6,381 bases of DNA from Gammaproteobacteria bacterium (GCA_027295975.1 JAPUJX010000118.1:1-6381); one strand, 5' to 3'; positions 1 to 6,284 are shown, counted from the first letter of the stretch. Translations and numbers: made by a program. Notes: generated by a model from the sequence alone, not told the origin.

Positions 1-21
1 GAACGCCTTCTTGGCTTTCAT
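1..21 (-). CDS. 5' end of a divergent gene (partial, first 7 codons)
   Basis: Read on the minus strand, an ATG at 19-21 opens MKAKKAF and runs off the left edge. A purine-rich GAGAGG stretch lies about 5 nt upstream of the ATG and could serve as a weak ribosome binding site. The lysine-rich start would suit the n-region of a signal peptide, but seven residues cannot identify a product. The orientation is divergent from the barrel gene that starts at 143, so the roughly 120 bp between them probably carries promoters for both. The call rests only on the start codon, the spacing and the divergent layout. Confidence 0.4.
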
Positions 22-83
22 GATTGCCTCTCATAGTGGTTTGCCGGGTTTCGAGTATCCGCAAGATAGCCGAGGAGACGCGT

Positions 84-113
84 TTGTCCGTTGGAGCGGT
101 TTCCAAGTATTGT
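84..113 (+). promoter_or_regulatory. Candidate sigma-70-type promoter for the 143-889 gene
   Basis: TTGTCC at 84-89 and TATTGT at 108-113 are separated by 18 bp, and each matches its consensus hexamer at four of six positions. Transcription would start near 120, giving a leader of about 20 nt. This is a weak match by eye, supported mainly by its position in the divergent intergenic gap. No clear Shine-Dalgarno sequence precedes the downstream ATG. Confidence 0.25.
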
Positions 114-142
114 AGGCGGTAGACTCCGTCCCGTGGATTCCA

Positions 143-889
143 ATGCAAAGCGTACAGCAACCAAAAAACCATCGGGCTGCACTCGTTATGGTGCTTCTGG
201 GCGGCATCACGATGGCTACACCCGTACCCGCGGCACCCCAAGGGCTTGAGTTCAGGGAGTTTCACACGTGGTCGGATCTCGCGACGATATACAATTTTAG
301 TGACCGTTTTCGCTACGACGGTGATTATGGCATTCGGGGCTTGCTCACCGGCGATGACTGGACGCTCGTATATCTACGCCCCTCGGTTCGTTACCAGACA
401 CGATCCTGGTTGAGACTTCACGGCGGCATCGCATTATTCTATACCTTTTTCGAACCGATAGAGGATCTGCCCGAGCTTCGACCGTGGGTGGGTGTGAGAT
501 TCGTTGGGCCAGAGCCCGGCGGCTGGGTCATCAGCAACTACTTCCGCCTGGAGTACAGAGCGTTCTATTTGAAGGACAGAGACGAGTGGGATCCGGTGTG
601 GCGGGGGCGATGGCAGTTGCAAGTAACGACCCCGGATTTCGGGATCCGTGCCGCCACGGGCTTTTACGCGCTCGCCTCGATCGAAAACTTCAAAGACTTC
701 GGGGCATCGATAGGTGGCAGTCTTGTTGACCGCATCCGGACGAATATTGGTATGGGGAAAAGGGTCACGCCGGCTTTACGGATCGAATTAAGCTACCTTT
801 ACCATAGCCTACGGCTCAGCGAATCAAGTCGGGACTTCGAACTCGACGATCATGTTCTGCGGTTAAGAGTTTTCTATAGCTTTAATTGA
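143..889 (+). CDS. DUF2490-like outer-membrane beta-barrel protein
   Basis: The 248-residue product has an N-terminal signal peptide: basic residues K8, H10 and R11, a hydrophobic stretch from about 13 to 27, and a likely cleavage after the PVPAA segment near residue 30. The mature part alternates polar and aromatic/hydrophobic residues in short strands rich in Y, F, W and R. It ends in the strand VLRLRVFYSFN, which resembles the C-terminal targeting signal of outer-membrane barrels. The opening of the mature protein (FHTWSDLATIYNFSDRFRYDGD) followed by repeated strands resembles DUF2490-type proteins, whose function is not established. The ATG at 143 was chosen because it supplies the whole signal peptide. 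A second ATG at 188 would remove the charged n-region, and neither has a good ribosome binding site. The gene is convergent with the decayed genes to its right and ends only 35 bp from them. It could be a porin or channel; no substrate can be inferred. Confidence 0.7.
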   Translation: MQSVQQPKNHRAALVMVLLGGITMATPVPAAPQGLEFREFHTWSDLATIYNFSDRFRYDGDYGIRGLLTGDDWTLVYLRPSVRYQTRSWLRLHGGIALFYTFFEPIEDLPELRPWVGVRFVGPEPGGWVISNYFRLEYRAFYLKDRDEWDPVWRGRWQLQVTTPDFGIRAATGFYALASIENFKDFGASIGGSLVDRIRTNIGMGKRVTPALRIELSYLYHSLRLSESSRDFELDDHVLRLRVFYSFN

Positions 890-924
890 ACGCTTGCTTC
901 ACTGATGGCCGACAGCGGATCCGT

Positions 925-1532
925 TCACCGAATCGCTGCTGTGGCGGCATCCCTCGCGATGCCGATCAGGTCGATCTCGGCGGGTTCTGTGACGCCCGCC
1001 GCCAGCCGCTGGTGGCCACGGTCCCAGGCGATGATCGCAACTCTCGCCGTGCGGAGTGTCGCGTTATACGTTTTCTCCATCTCGTCAACTTCCCGATGCT
1101 GCTGCCAGTACAATTCGAGCGCGGGTTGCAGCTGCGTGCGAAGCTCAGCGAAAAACGTATAATAAAGAGAAGGCGCTCTTCGATCGCGCGCAGGTCTTCG
1201 GGAGTCGGCTGGTCTTCGTTTTTGACGACCTCTCTCAGGCTCGGTACCCTCGCAAAGAGCGTATCGATCGCAGCGGTATCGCCCGTCCGATAATCGCGCA
1301 AGTAAGTCGACGGGGACCGAAAAGACATCGTCATTTCCGCCCGCGATAAAGTTGGTCGACATGTCACACGCGGGCATCCCATCCGCTCTCTCTGCTTCGG
1401 TGTTCGCTGCTCATACGCCGCGTTCTGGATCACCGCGTAGGCGAGTGAGGCCCCGAATATCACCGCGAACCACTTCGCGGTCGTTTGTTGCCACAATCGA
1501 TGCGGCGGCAGTTCTTTATGTTCGTCGGTCAC
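925..1532 (-). pseudogene. Frameshifted gene for a small membrane-anchored protein, product not recognised
   Basis: Coding-like sequence continues across this interval on the minus strand but alternates between two frames. Frame A runs from a GTG at 1530-1532 (VTDEHKELPP...) to about 1380. Frame B carries CDMSTNFIAGGNDDVFSVP, frame A resumes with YLRDYRTGDTAAIDTLFARV, and frame B finishes from YYTFFAELRTQLQPALELYW to the TGA at 925-927. Three one-base corrections, each in a homopolymer (CCC at 1378-1380, GGGG at 1312-1315, AAA at 1164-1166 on the plus strand), restore one reading frame of about 202 residues. The restored protein has one N-terminal membrane segment (KWFAVIFGASLAYAVIQ, about residues 20-36) and then a charged, partly helical extracytoplasmic region with E/Q/R-rich stretches. 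I do not recognise the family. Its GTG start lies 3 nt after the stop of the HupE-like stub, an arrangement typical of co-translated genes, so the two probably formed an operon. Loss of the partner's 5' part argues for real decay. Homopolymer sequencing error is the alternative. Confidence 0.6.
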
Positions 1533-1535
1533 TAT

Positions 1536-1697
1536 CTATTCAATCGACCCGACGCGTTGAAGGGTCCAGAACATGGCGACGGCCCCGATCGCATAGGCGG
1601 GCGCTAACCTGACCCAGCGTGGGGCGCTCACGAGCGGGCGGCGTACCAGGACCTGAAGCAACAGAACAGCCCCCACGAAGAGCAGCTGACCCACTCC
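1536..1697 (-). pseudogene. C-terminal stub of a HupE/UreJ-type membrane protein
   Basis: The minus strand encodes 53 residues beginning GVGQLLFVGAVLLLQ and ending in AYAIGAVAMFWTLQRVGSIE before a TAG at 1536-1538. The pattern is a helix starting with GQLLFV, a basic loop (RRP...RW.R), and a final helix starting with AYAIG and ending FW..QRV. It matches the last two transmembrane helices of HupE/UreJ family proteins as I know them, where the first helix is normally preceded by a FN.GVE-like motif. Here that motif and everything before it are missing, and the upstream DNA instead reaches the sulfatase stop codon within about 40 nt. No start codon or ribosome binding site fits the stub, so it should be inert. 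HupE/UreJ proteins are associated with nickel or other metal handling. The assignment is from pattern memory, not from a search. Confidence 0.6.
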
Positions 1698-1736
1698 GGG
1701 GCAATGATCGACTGCGCCGGAATTCCCAAACGCCTC

Positions 1737-4100
1737 CTACTCAAGATATCGGATGTGAATCTTCTCGATCTTTCCGTTGAATCTGAATGGAGCGCGATCA
1801 TAGTAATCCAGTGATACCGGCGAACCCAGGTCCACACCCACATCAAATGTCTCAGAAGCGGTGTGAGCACCTGGAACCGATCGTCCGATACGTCCCTGAC
1901 CGACCTGTTTCCCGTTGACGGTTAACGTCACGGTCGCCGGGGCCATGCGTTCCTGGTTGTCATACCGGGTTTCTACTTCGATCTTTACTTTTCCGATGGG
2001 AATGGCCGATTCCGAAGCGACCTTGTAGCGGTTCAGAGTCATGGCATTGTACTCGGCCTTCAAAACCCCCGTGTCCATGTAAACGGTGAACCCTGAGGAA
2101 ATGCCGCCGAGGGCAAAAAGCACTCCTTCGGCATCCTTACCAATTTCGGCATCGATCACCGCCAGGGTGGATCGTCCACTGGTGAATTTAGGTGCCATCG
2201 ATTCTGGAATCCGGTCCTGCCCTTCATAAAACGACCATTCCACCAGCGTTGAAGAGGGCAATTCAGTGGGGCTGAAAAACCCCGTGTACACGGAGGCACC
2301 AATGGGATATACGTGGTTCTCCGTCGCTTCTTCATCAAACAACGTTTTTAATTCAGCTAGTTTTTCTGGATTCTTTTTGGCCAGGTTTTTCGATTGCGAA
2401 TAATCCTTGTCCAGATTGTAGAGCTCCCATTCCTCTTTCTCCGGCTCCCATTTCACCAGGCCGGAGAAGTCGGTCGACCACGGTGTCTTGGGACCAAAGG
2501 TCCCGGCGAACCATCCCTCATGATAGATCCCCCGGCTTCCCAGGATTTCAAAATACTGGGTCCTCTTGGTGGTTTCGGCCTCCGGCTGGTTGAAGGTGTA
2601 GACCATGGACGTTCCGTCGAGGGGCTGCTGCTCTACGCCATCAACCACCTTGGGAGGGGTGATGTCCAGGATGTCATAGAGGGTGGCGGCAATATCATTG
2701 ACATGATGAAATTGGGAACGGATTTTCCCGTCATGCTTGATCTTCTTCGGCCAGGAGATAACCAGTGGTGTCCGGGTGCCGCCCAACTGCGCCGCGACCA
2801 GCTTGGTTCCCTGGAACGGCGCCGACCCCGAATAGGCCCAGCCATGGTGATACATGATCTCGAGTTTCGGCCCGCCCAGCTCGTCTATTCCGCCATAATC
2901 TTTGTTGAGTACGTCAAGCTGCTGATCGATGGTGGAGGGCATCCCATTCTGGGCCAGCAATTCAGAGATAGTGCCGTCCATACCTTCGGCCGAGGGGCCA
3001 TTGTCGGAGTGCACATAGAGAATCAGGGTATTGTCCAGCACCCCTTGTCGTTCGAGTTCATCGACGATCTTGCCGTACTGCATATCCGTGTGCTCCAGGA
3101 ATCCGGCGTAGACTTCCATCAAACGAATCTGAAACGCACGCTGGGATTCAGGGATGTCTGCCCATTTCTGCATGCTCGGCGCTAACGGATTGAGGACGGC
3201 TTCGTCAGGGATCCATCCCATTTTTTTCTGCCTTTCAAAGGTTTCTCTCCGGAGGGCTTCCCAGCCCGCATCGAATTTTCCTTTGTACTTGTCGGCCCAT
3301 TCTTTGGCCACGTGATGGGGTCCATGAACCGCGCCCGGCGTAAAATACATAAAGAACGGTTTACCGGGATTGAGGGTGTTGCTGATTCGGAGCCACTCGA
3401 TGGCTTTTTCCGCCAGGTCCTCGGTCAGATGATACTTGGGATCATGGGGTGGCTCGATAGGGTTGGTATTCTCAAACAACATGGGTTCGTACTGGGAGGT
3501 CTCACCGGCCAGAAATCCATAAAAGTAGTCAAACCCCAGTCCGGTCGGCCAGCGGTCGAACGGCCCCAGTTTGGTAACGTCGGTCACCGGGGTATTGTGC
3601 CACTTTCCGAATGCGGCCGTGTTATATCCATAATAAGACAGCACCTGAGCAAACGTGGCCGTTGATTTGGGGATCTTGCCTACATAACCATCCCAGTCCG
3701 AAGCCAACTCGGCAATCTGACCGGCGCCTACACGGTGATGGTTTCGCCCGGTCAACAAAGCGGCCCTTGTAGGAGAACACATGGCCGTTGTATGAAAGGC
3801 GTTGTAGCTGATGCCTGAATTTGCGAGGCGATCCATCGTCGGCGTATGGATGGCCCCCCCAAAAGTGCTTGGGTTGGAAAAACCTGCATCATCGGTCATG
3901 AAAATGACGATGTTGGGGGCATCCGCCGGCAAACGGTTGGGAGTTTTCCGCCACTGGTGTTTGGAGTCCTTCAAGGTTTTCCCGGCCGTACTTGCAGAAG
4001 GCGGTTCGGGAAAGGGCAACACTTCCTGTGCCGACAGTTGCGTCGCGGCGCAAAGCAAACCGGCCACGCAGACTGTAACAAGAGTTGCGTACGTCTTCAT
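1737..4100 (-). CDS. Exported type I (formylglycine) arylsulfatase
   Basis: The 787-residue product should hydrolyse sulfate esters to release inorganic sulfate. The ATG at 4098-4100 is chosen because AAGGAGA (4106-4112) sits 5 nt upstream and because it opens directly into a signal peptide (MKTYATLVTVCVAGLLCAAT, cleavage near LSA|QE at 24/25). The open frame extends to 4163 but lacks a ribosome binding site there. Catalytic residues of the AtsA type are all present: D70-D71 (metal), C108 in CSPTR with R112 (the cysteine that becomes formylglycine), K166 and H168 in GKWHN, H259 in AVHGPHH, D366-N367 in SDNG, and K433 in GTKL. The D71-to-C108 spacing equals that of Pseudomonas AtsA (14 to 51). 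The alkaline-phosphatase-like core ends near 600. Residues about 615-787 form an extra beta-rich domain resembling a concanavalin-like fold, making the protein longer than the 536-residue AtsA. It needs a formylglycine-generating system, and none lies in the window. The natural substrate is unknown. The 3' part is locally A+T-rich (about 35% G+C by hand count over 2341-2400). Confidence 0.93.
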   Translation of the reverse strand: MKTYATLVTVCVAGLLCAATQLSAQEVLPFPEPPSASTAGKTLKDSKHQWRKTPNRLPADAPNIVIFMTDDAGFSNPSTFGGAIHTPTMDRLANSGISYNAFHTTAMCSPTRAALLTGRNHHRVGAGQIAELASDWDGYVGKIPKSTATFAQVLSYYGYNTAAFGKWHNTPVTDVTKLGPFDRWPTGLGFDYFYGFLAGETSQYEPMLFENTNPIEPPHDPKYHLTEDLAEKAIEWLRISNTLNPGKPFFMYFTPGAVHGPHHVAKEWADKYKGKFDAGWEALRRETFERQKKMGWIPDEAVLNPLAPSMQKWADIPESQRAFQIRLMEVYAGFLEHTDMQYGKIVDELERQGVLDNTLILYVHSDNGPSAEGMDGTISELLAQNGMPSTIDQQLDVLNKDYGGIDELGGPKLEIMYHHGWAYSGSAPFQGTKLVAAQLGGTRTPLVISWPKKIKHDGKIRSQFHHVNDIAATLYDILDITPPKVVDGVEQQPLDGTSMVYTFNQPEAETTKRTQYFEILGSRGIYHEGWFAGTFGPKTPWSTDFSGLVKWEPEKEEWELYNLDKDYSQSKNLAKKNPEKLAELKTLFDEEATENHVYPIGASVYTGFFSPTELPSSTLVEWSFYEGQDRIPESMAPKFTSGRSTLAVIDAEIGKDAEGVLFALGGISSGFTVYMDTGVLKAEYNAMTLNRYKVASESAIPIGKVKIEVETRYDNQERMAPATVTLTVNGKQVGQGRIGRSVPGAHTASETFDVGVDLGSPVSLDYYDRAPFRFNGKIEKIHIRYLE

Positions 4101-4105
4101 TGGTC

Positions 4106-4112
4106 TCTCCTT
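4106..4112 (-). promoter_or_regulatory. Ribosome binding site that fixes the sulfatase start
   Basis: On the minus strand AAGGAGA ends 5 nt before the ATG at 4100. This strong Shine-Dalgarno match decides for that start over the in-frame upstream TTG near 4163, which would place 21 unrelated polar residues in front of a clean signal peptide. Confidence 0.85.
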
Positions 4113-4128
4113 GCTTGTAGGTAGTGGT

Positions 4129-4205
4129 TTATTCGTGCACACGTAGCTACCAGTCCGGTCCAATGTCCGGTTTGACGACGACTTCCGCCCCGACGGGATT
4201 TGAAC
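4129..4205 (-). pseudogene. Possible C-terminal remnant of a second barrel gene, with an amber stop
   Basis: The spacer between the two intact minus-strand genes contains an open stretch from about 4260 to a TAG at 4147-4149 whose end reads NPVGAEVVVKPDIGPDW. After the TAG the same frame continues LRVHE to a TAA at 4129-4131. Neuromedin-U-like bacterial barrel proteins typically end with a motif of the form VVKPD.G.DWQLR, and the intact neighbour (4287-5534) ends SPDLFGPDWQIRLSV. Reading the TAG as a mutated CAG (Gln) gives IGPDWQLRV, matching that motif. This suggests the tail of a duplicated or replaced barrel gene. The part before about 4205 does not align clearly with the family, there is no convincing start or ribosome binding site, and the stretch is short. 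Chance similarity is possible. Confidence 0.35.
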
Positions 4206-4286
4206 TCGCTTCGCATGCTATCGCAATGAGTTGTCTGTAGCGACTACGAAATGTGTCCACCCATCGACAGCAGGTTCCCCAGCGTT

Positions 4287-5534
4287 TTACCAGGGCAATT
4301 TGACGACCGGAGATACACTCAACCGAATTTGCCAGTCCGGCCCGAACAGGTCAGGCGACGCCAGATAGTGCCAATACTGCACACCGAACTTCCACGGCCG
4401 GACGCCAATGAGGGTCGTTTTAGAGACACCAACCCCCAGCGGGAACGTAAAGTTATTGTCGCTGTCAGCGTTATGGTTATAGGAAAAGGTCGGTGCGCCA
4501 TTGATTTGCCAACCATTACTGAGATTGATCGCGTAAAAATACTGGCCCGCGGTAATGCTGGTGCTGAAACTATCGTCGCCGGCAACATCCCACTGATGAG
4601 TGACGAGTAAGCCGACCACTCCCCATTTCTGGACCTTCGCGATCGCGACTTCAGGGCCCAGCAGCCATTGATTAAGGCCCAATGCATCGTCGGTGGCAGT
4701 TGGTATCGTGCCCACCAAACCGGCAATTAATACCAGACCACTCGGAAATCCCTGGGCGAGGGACGCATCAAAGCTAATATCCCCGAGATTGATTCCCTTT
4801 GAATCGAAACCGCCAGCAGCCGGTACATCCTGGCTGAAGATGATTGGGATCGCCGGACGGACAAAGAGATTCATGCCAGGCCTTAGGGAATAGGGCAATG
4901 ACGGCTGAAATATTGCTCGGAACCCACTCTGGCTGCTCGCACCCGGCAGATCGCCATCGAAGGCAATGTAATCGAACTGGGTGCTCATCGTGCCCATCGT
5001 GTTGTTCGGGTTCGATAGCTGGGCGGCAATTTCCTCCACCGATGGGGAACCTAGTCCGCCGTCGGAGTCGGGTACTTCATCCCGGCTAGCGATCTTCGGA
5101 TCCGTCCCGATGATGCGGACCACGGTCATCTCACCCGTTTCCGTGTGGCGGATCCTGTATTCGCCGGGCGCATCGAGGTTTTCCTCGAACGTAAAGCACT
5201 CGGTTCCCGGCGCCGCCACCGGTGAGTAACAAACCTGATCGTCGCCGATCACTTCCCAGGTCCTCAGAAATGTCTGGCCCCAGGCTTCCATTGTTGCAGT
5301 GCCATCAGCGCGATACACGCCAATAGCCGTTACGCCATCTTTAAGTTCTATTTCTGCAGTCGTGCCGGCGACAAGCTCATGCAGCCTATCTGCACCGGTA
5401 ACACTCACCCAGTTGTCCGCGTAAGCAGGCATTGTTGTCGACACAGCGAGCAAAACCACGGTCAATAGAACTCGCAAGTCCTTCAAGGCGCGACCCAAAA
5501 CTAATAGTCCCAAGAACATTGTCTGCTTCGTCAC
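4287..5534 (-). CDS. Two-domain outer-membrane barrel protein (neuromedin-U-like/transporter type)
   Basis: The 415-residue product has a signal peptide (hydrophobic segment about 21-34, likely cleavage at AYA|DN, 39/40). It is followed by a soluble periplasmic domain of about 100 residues (41-145), with C102 and C113 placed for a possible disulfide. A polar D/G/S-rich linker follows (about 146-180), then a beta-barrel (about 180-415). The barrel carries LGDISFDASL, GTIPTATDDALGLNQWLLGP and a C-terminal GPDWQIRLSVSPVVKLPW ending in Trp. These resemble bacterial proteins often labelled neuromedin U or MetA-pathway-type outer-membrane proteins. A GTG start at 5534 is preferred because AGAGGAG lies 9 nt upstream; an ATG at 5519 would be 24 nt away. 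It lies upstream of the sulfatase on the same strand, about 190 bp away, so it may move a sulfated substrate or product. That role is inferred from position only. The N-terminal domain is not one I can name. Confidence 0.8.
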   Translation of the reverse strand: MTKQTMFLGLLVLGRALKDLRVLLTVVLLAVSTTMPAYADNWVSVTGADRLHELVAGTTAEIELKDGVTAIGVYRADGTATMEAWGQTFLRTWEVIGDDQVCYSPVAAPGTECFTFEENLDAPGEYRIRHTETGEMTVVRIIGTDPKIASRDEVPDSDGGLGSPSVEEIAAQLSNPNNTMGTMSTQFDYIAFDGDLPGASSQSGFRAIFQPSLPYSLRPGMNLFVRPAIPIIFSQDVPAAGGFDSKGINLGDISFDASLAQGFPSGLVLIAGLVGTIPTATDDALGLNQWLLGPEVAIAKVQKWGVVGLLVTHQWDVAGDDSFSTSITAGQYFYAINLSNGWQINGAPTFSYNHNADSDNNFTFPLGVGVSKTTLIGVRPWKFGVQYWHYLASPDLFGPDWQIRLSVSPVVKLPW

Positions 5535-5543
5535 TTGAATAAT

Positions 5544-5550
5544 CTCCTCT
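5544..5550 (-). promoter_or_regulatory. Ribosome binding site supporting the GTG start of the barrel gene
   Basis: AGAGGAG on the minus strand ends 9 nt before the GTG at 5532-5534. The alternative ATG at 5517-5519 would be too far from it, so this site decides the start. The remainder of 5551-5702 shows no clear promoter or terminator by eye. Confidence 0.7.
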
Positions 5551-5702
5551 ATCGTGCGTAGGCGGACTTCGAGATCACTTTTACGGCGTATACTTTCTTA
5601 CCATACGGTCGAAACATTCGCAGTTGGCCCGTGTTTGTCTTTAGTGGTTTCATCATGTGTACGATCTGACATCTGTGCTCTCCAGACGCTTTGACATCGG
5701 TT

Positions 5703-5960
5703 TCACGGCGTCTCTTCTTTCAGCAACCGACGAATGTAGTCCGAGGCACCGTACAATTCCGCGCCCTTTGCTTGCAGTGTTCGAAGCAGCTCGATTCCAG
5801 CTTTGTCGGCTGAAAGCAGTCCGGACAGATCCAGCTGCGGTGAGAACCCACCGGAGCGACACTCCGCCTCTAGAACCGATGTGTCCTCTACAGTCAACCG
5901 CCCTTCAACCCGAATGATGGTGCGTCCCCCCTCGGTCGAGGAGGTTAAGCGAACGGTCAT
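5703..5960 (-). CDS. Small STAS-domain-like protein without the phosphorylatable serine
   Basis: The 85-residue product follows the STAS layout (anti-sigma-factor antagonist fold). An opening strand pair TIIRVEGRLT is followed by a helix (VEDTSVLEAECR), the strand PQLDLSGL, the switch loop SADKAGIELL, a helix RTLQAKG, the strand AELYGAS and a final helix YIRRLLKEE. Classical STAS proteins such as SpoIIAA carry D-S-S/T-G at the switch, where the serine is phosphorylated. Here D52-K53-A54-G55 has Ala in that place, so regulation by serine phosphorylation is not expected. It may work by constitutive protein binding or in a different partner-switch. The ATG at 5958-5960 is supported by GGGAGGTG (5971-5978) 10 nt upstream. 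It is soluble, with no signal peptide. It precedes the barrel gene by 168 bp on the same strand and is divergent from the PAS-like gene at 6291, which could be a functional partner (inference). Confidence 0.75.
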   Translation of the reverse strand: MTVRLTSSTEGGRTIIRVEGRLTVEDTSVLEAECRSGGFSPQLDLSGLLSADKAGIELLRTLQAKGAELYGASDYIRRLLKEETP

Positions 5961-6017
5961 TTTCGGCTCGCACCTCCCACGCCTCAGTCACAACGCAATG
6001 CATTTTGCAAGGTTAAG

Positions 6018-6033
6018 AGCAGGGACCGTACCA
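6018..6033 (-). promoter_or_regulatory. Candidate sigma-54 (-24/-12) promoter for the STAS-like gene
   Basis: On the minus strand TGGTACGGTCCCTGCT resembles the consensus TGGCACG-N4-TTGCW. The essential GG and GC are both present with exactly 10 bases between them. Two consensus bases differ (C to T at -23/-22, T to C near -14). Initiation about 12 nt after the GC would give a leader of about 48 nt ending at the ATG at 5960. No activator site was identified. The match is partial and found by eye. Confidence 0.35.
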
Positions 6034-6069
6034 GTTGCAGGCAGAAATTTCCCTCTCCCGTAACTTCTT

Positions 6070-6085
6070 TAATTAGAACTAATTA
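6070..6085. repeat. Perfect 7-2-7 inverted repeat, possible operator
   Basis: TAATTAG-AA-CTAATTA is a perfect inverted repeat with 7-base arms and a 2-base centre, standing out as A+T-rich in a G+C-rich intergenic region. It lies between two divergent genes, where a dimeric regulator site would be expected. It is not followed by a T run and does not look like a terminator. The cognate regulator is unknown. Confidence 0.45.
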
Positions 6086-6127
6086 TTCCGACAGAGATAT
6101 GGCCAGGGGCCGCGCGAGCGACGGGAT

Positions 6128-6188
6128 GGGGCGGAATGGCGCCCCCTGGGGGGGGGGCCGTGGGGGTGACTTTCCGCCCCCATTACGG
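6128..6188. repeat. G/C-rich block with two hairpins around a ten-G run
   Basis: Arms GGGGCG (6128-6133) and CGCCCC (6140-6145) form a 6-bp hairpin with a 6-nt loop. Ten consecutive G follow at 6148-6157. A second hairpin has CCG plus TGGGGG (6158-6166) pairing with CCCCCA (6177-6182) and, after a TTA bulge, CGG (6186-6188). Together with GGG at 6123-6125 the G tracts could also form a quadruplex on the plus strand. No T run follows, so an ordinary intrinsic terminator is unlikely. It lies upstream of the PAS-like gene, where it could affect its transcript. The exact length of the G run may be unreliable. Confidence 0.45.
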
Positions 6189-6279
6189 TAGACTCGGTTT
6201 TCACAAACAAGGGCTACGCGGTGAGGGCGGCCGGTCAGGACAGGCATCAATCGGTGCCCCACGCTTCTGTATGTTATCT

Positions 6280-6284
6280 GGAGG
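6280..6284 (+). promoter_or_regulatory. Ribosome binding site of the PAS-like gene
   Basis: GGAGG lies 6 nt before the ATG at 6291. It favours that start over another ATG at 6271, which has no such site and opens a different frame with no recognisable domain. Confidence 0.7.

Noticed and set aside
890..924. Possible terminator between the convergent 143-889 gene and the decayed gene
   Set aside because: Only a short CGGATCCG palindrome is present, with no stable stem followed by a T run.
886..1377. Several plus-strand open frames over the decayed block
   Set aside because: They are Arg/Ser-rich shadow translations. The coding-like pattern is on the minus strand and can be repaired to a single protein.
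1628..1870. 80-codon minus-strand frame across the sulfatase end and the hupE-like stub
   Set aside because: It overlaps the sulfatase C-terminus in another frame, and the real HupE-like helices are in a different frame.
2394..3185. 263-codon open frame on the plus strand
   Set aside because: It lies entirely antisense to the sulfatase, whose catalytic motifs prove the minus strand. It has no recognisable domain.
4195..4205. GTTCAAATCCC on the minus strand, resembling the T-loop of a tRNA or tmRNA 3' end (possible attachment site)
   Set aside because: The flanking stem has a mismatch, there is no matching acceptor or anticodon arm upstream and no CCA end. The same bases are part of the coding-like barrel remnant.
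5653..5917. Short open frames on both strands across the STAS-like gene and its downstream spacer
   Set aside because: They are out of frame with the recognisable STAS fold and show no domain or initiation signal.
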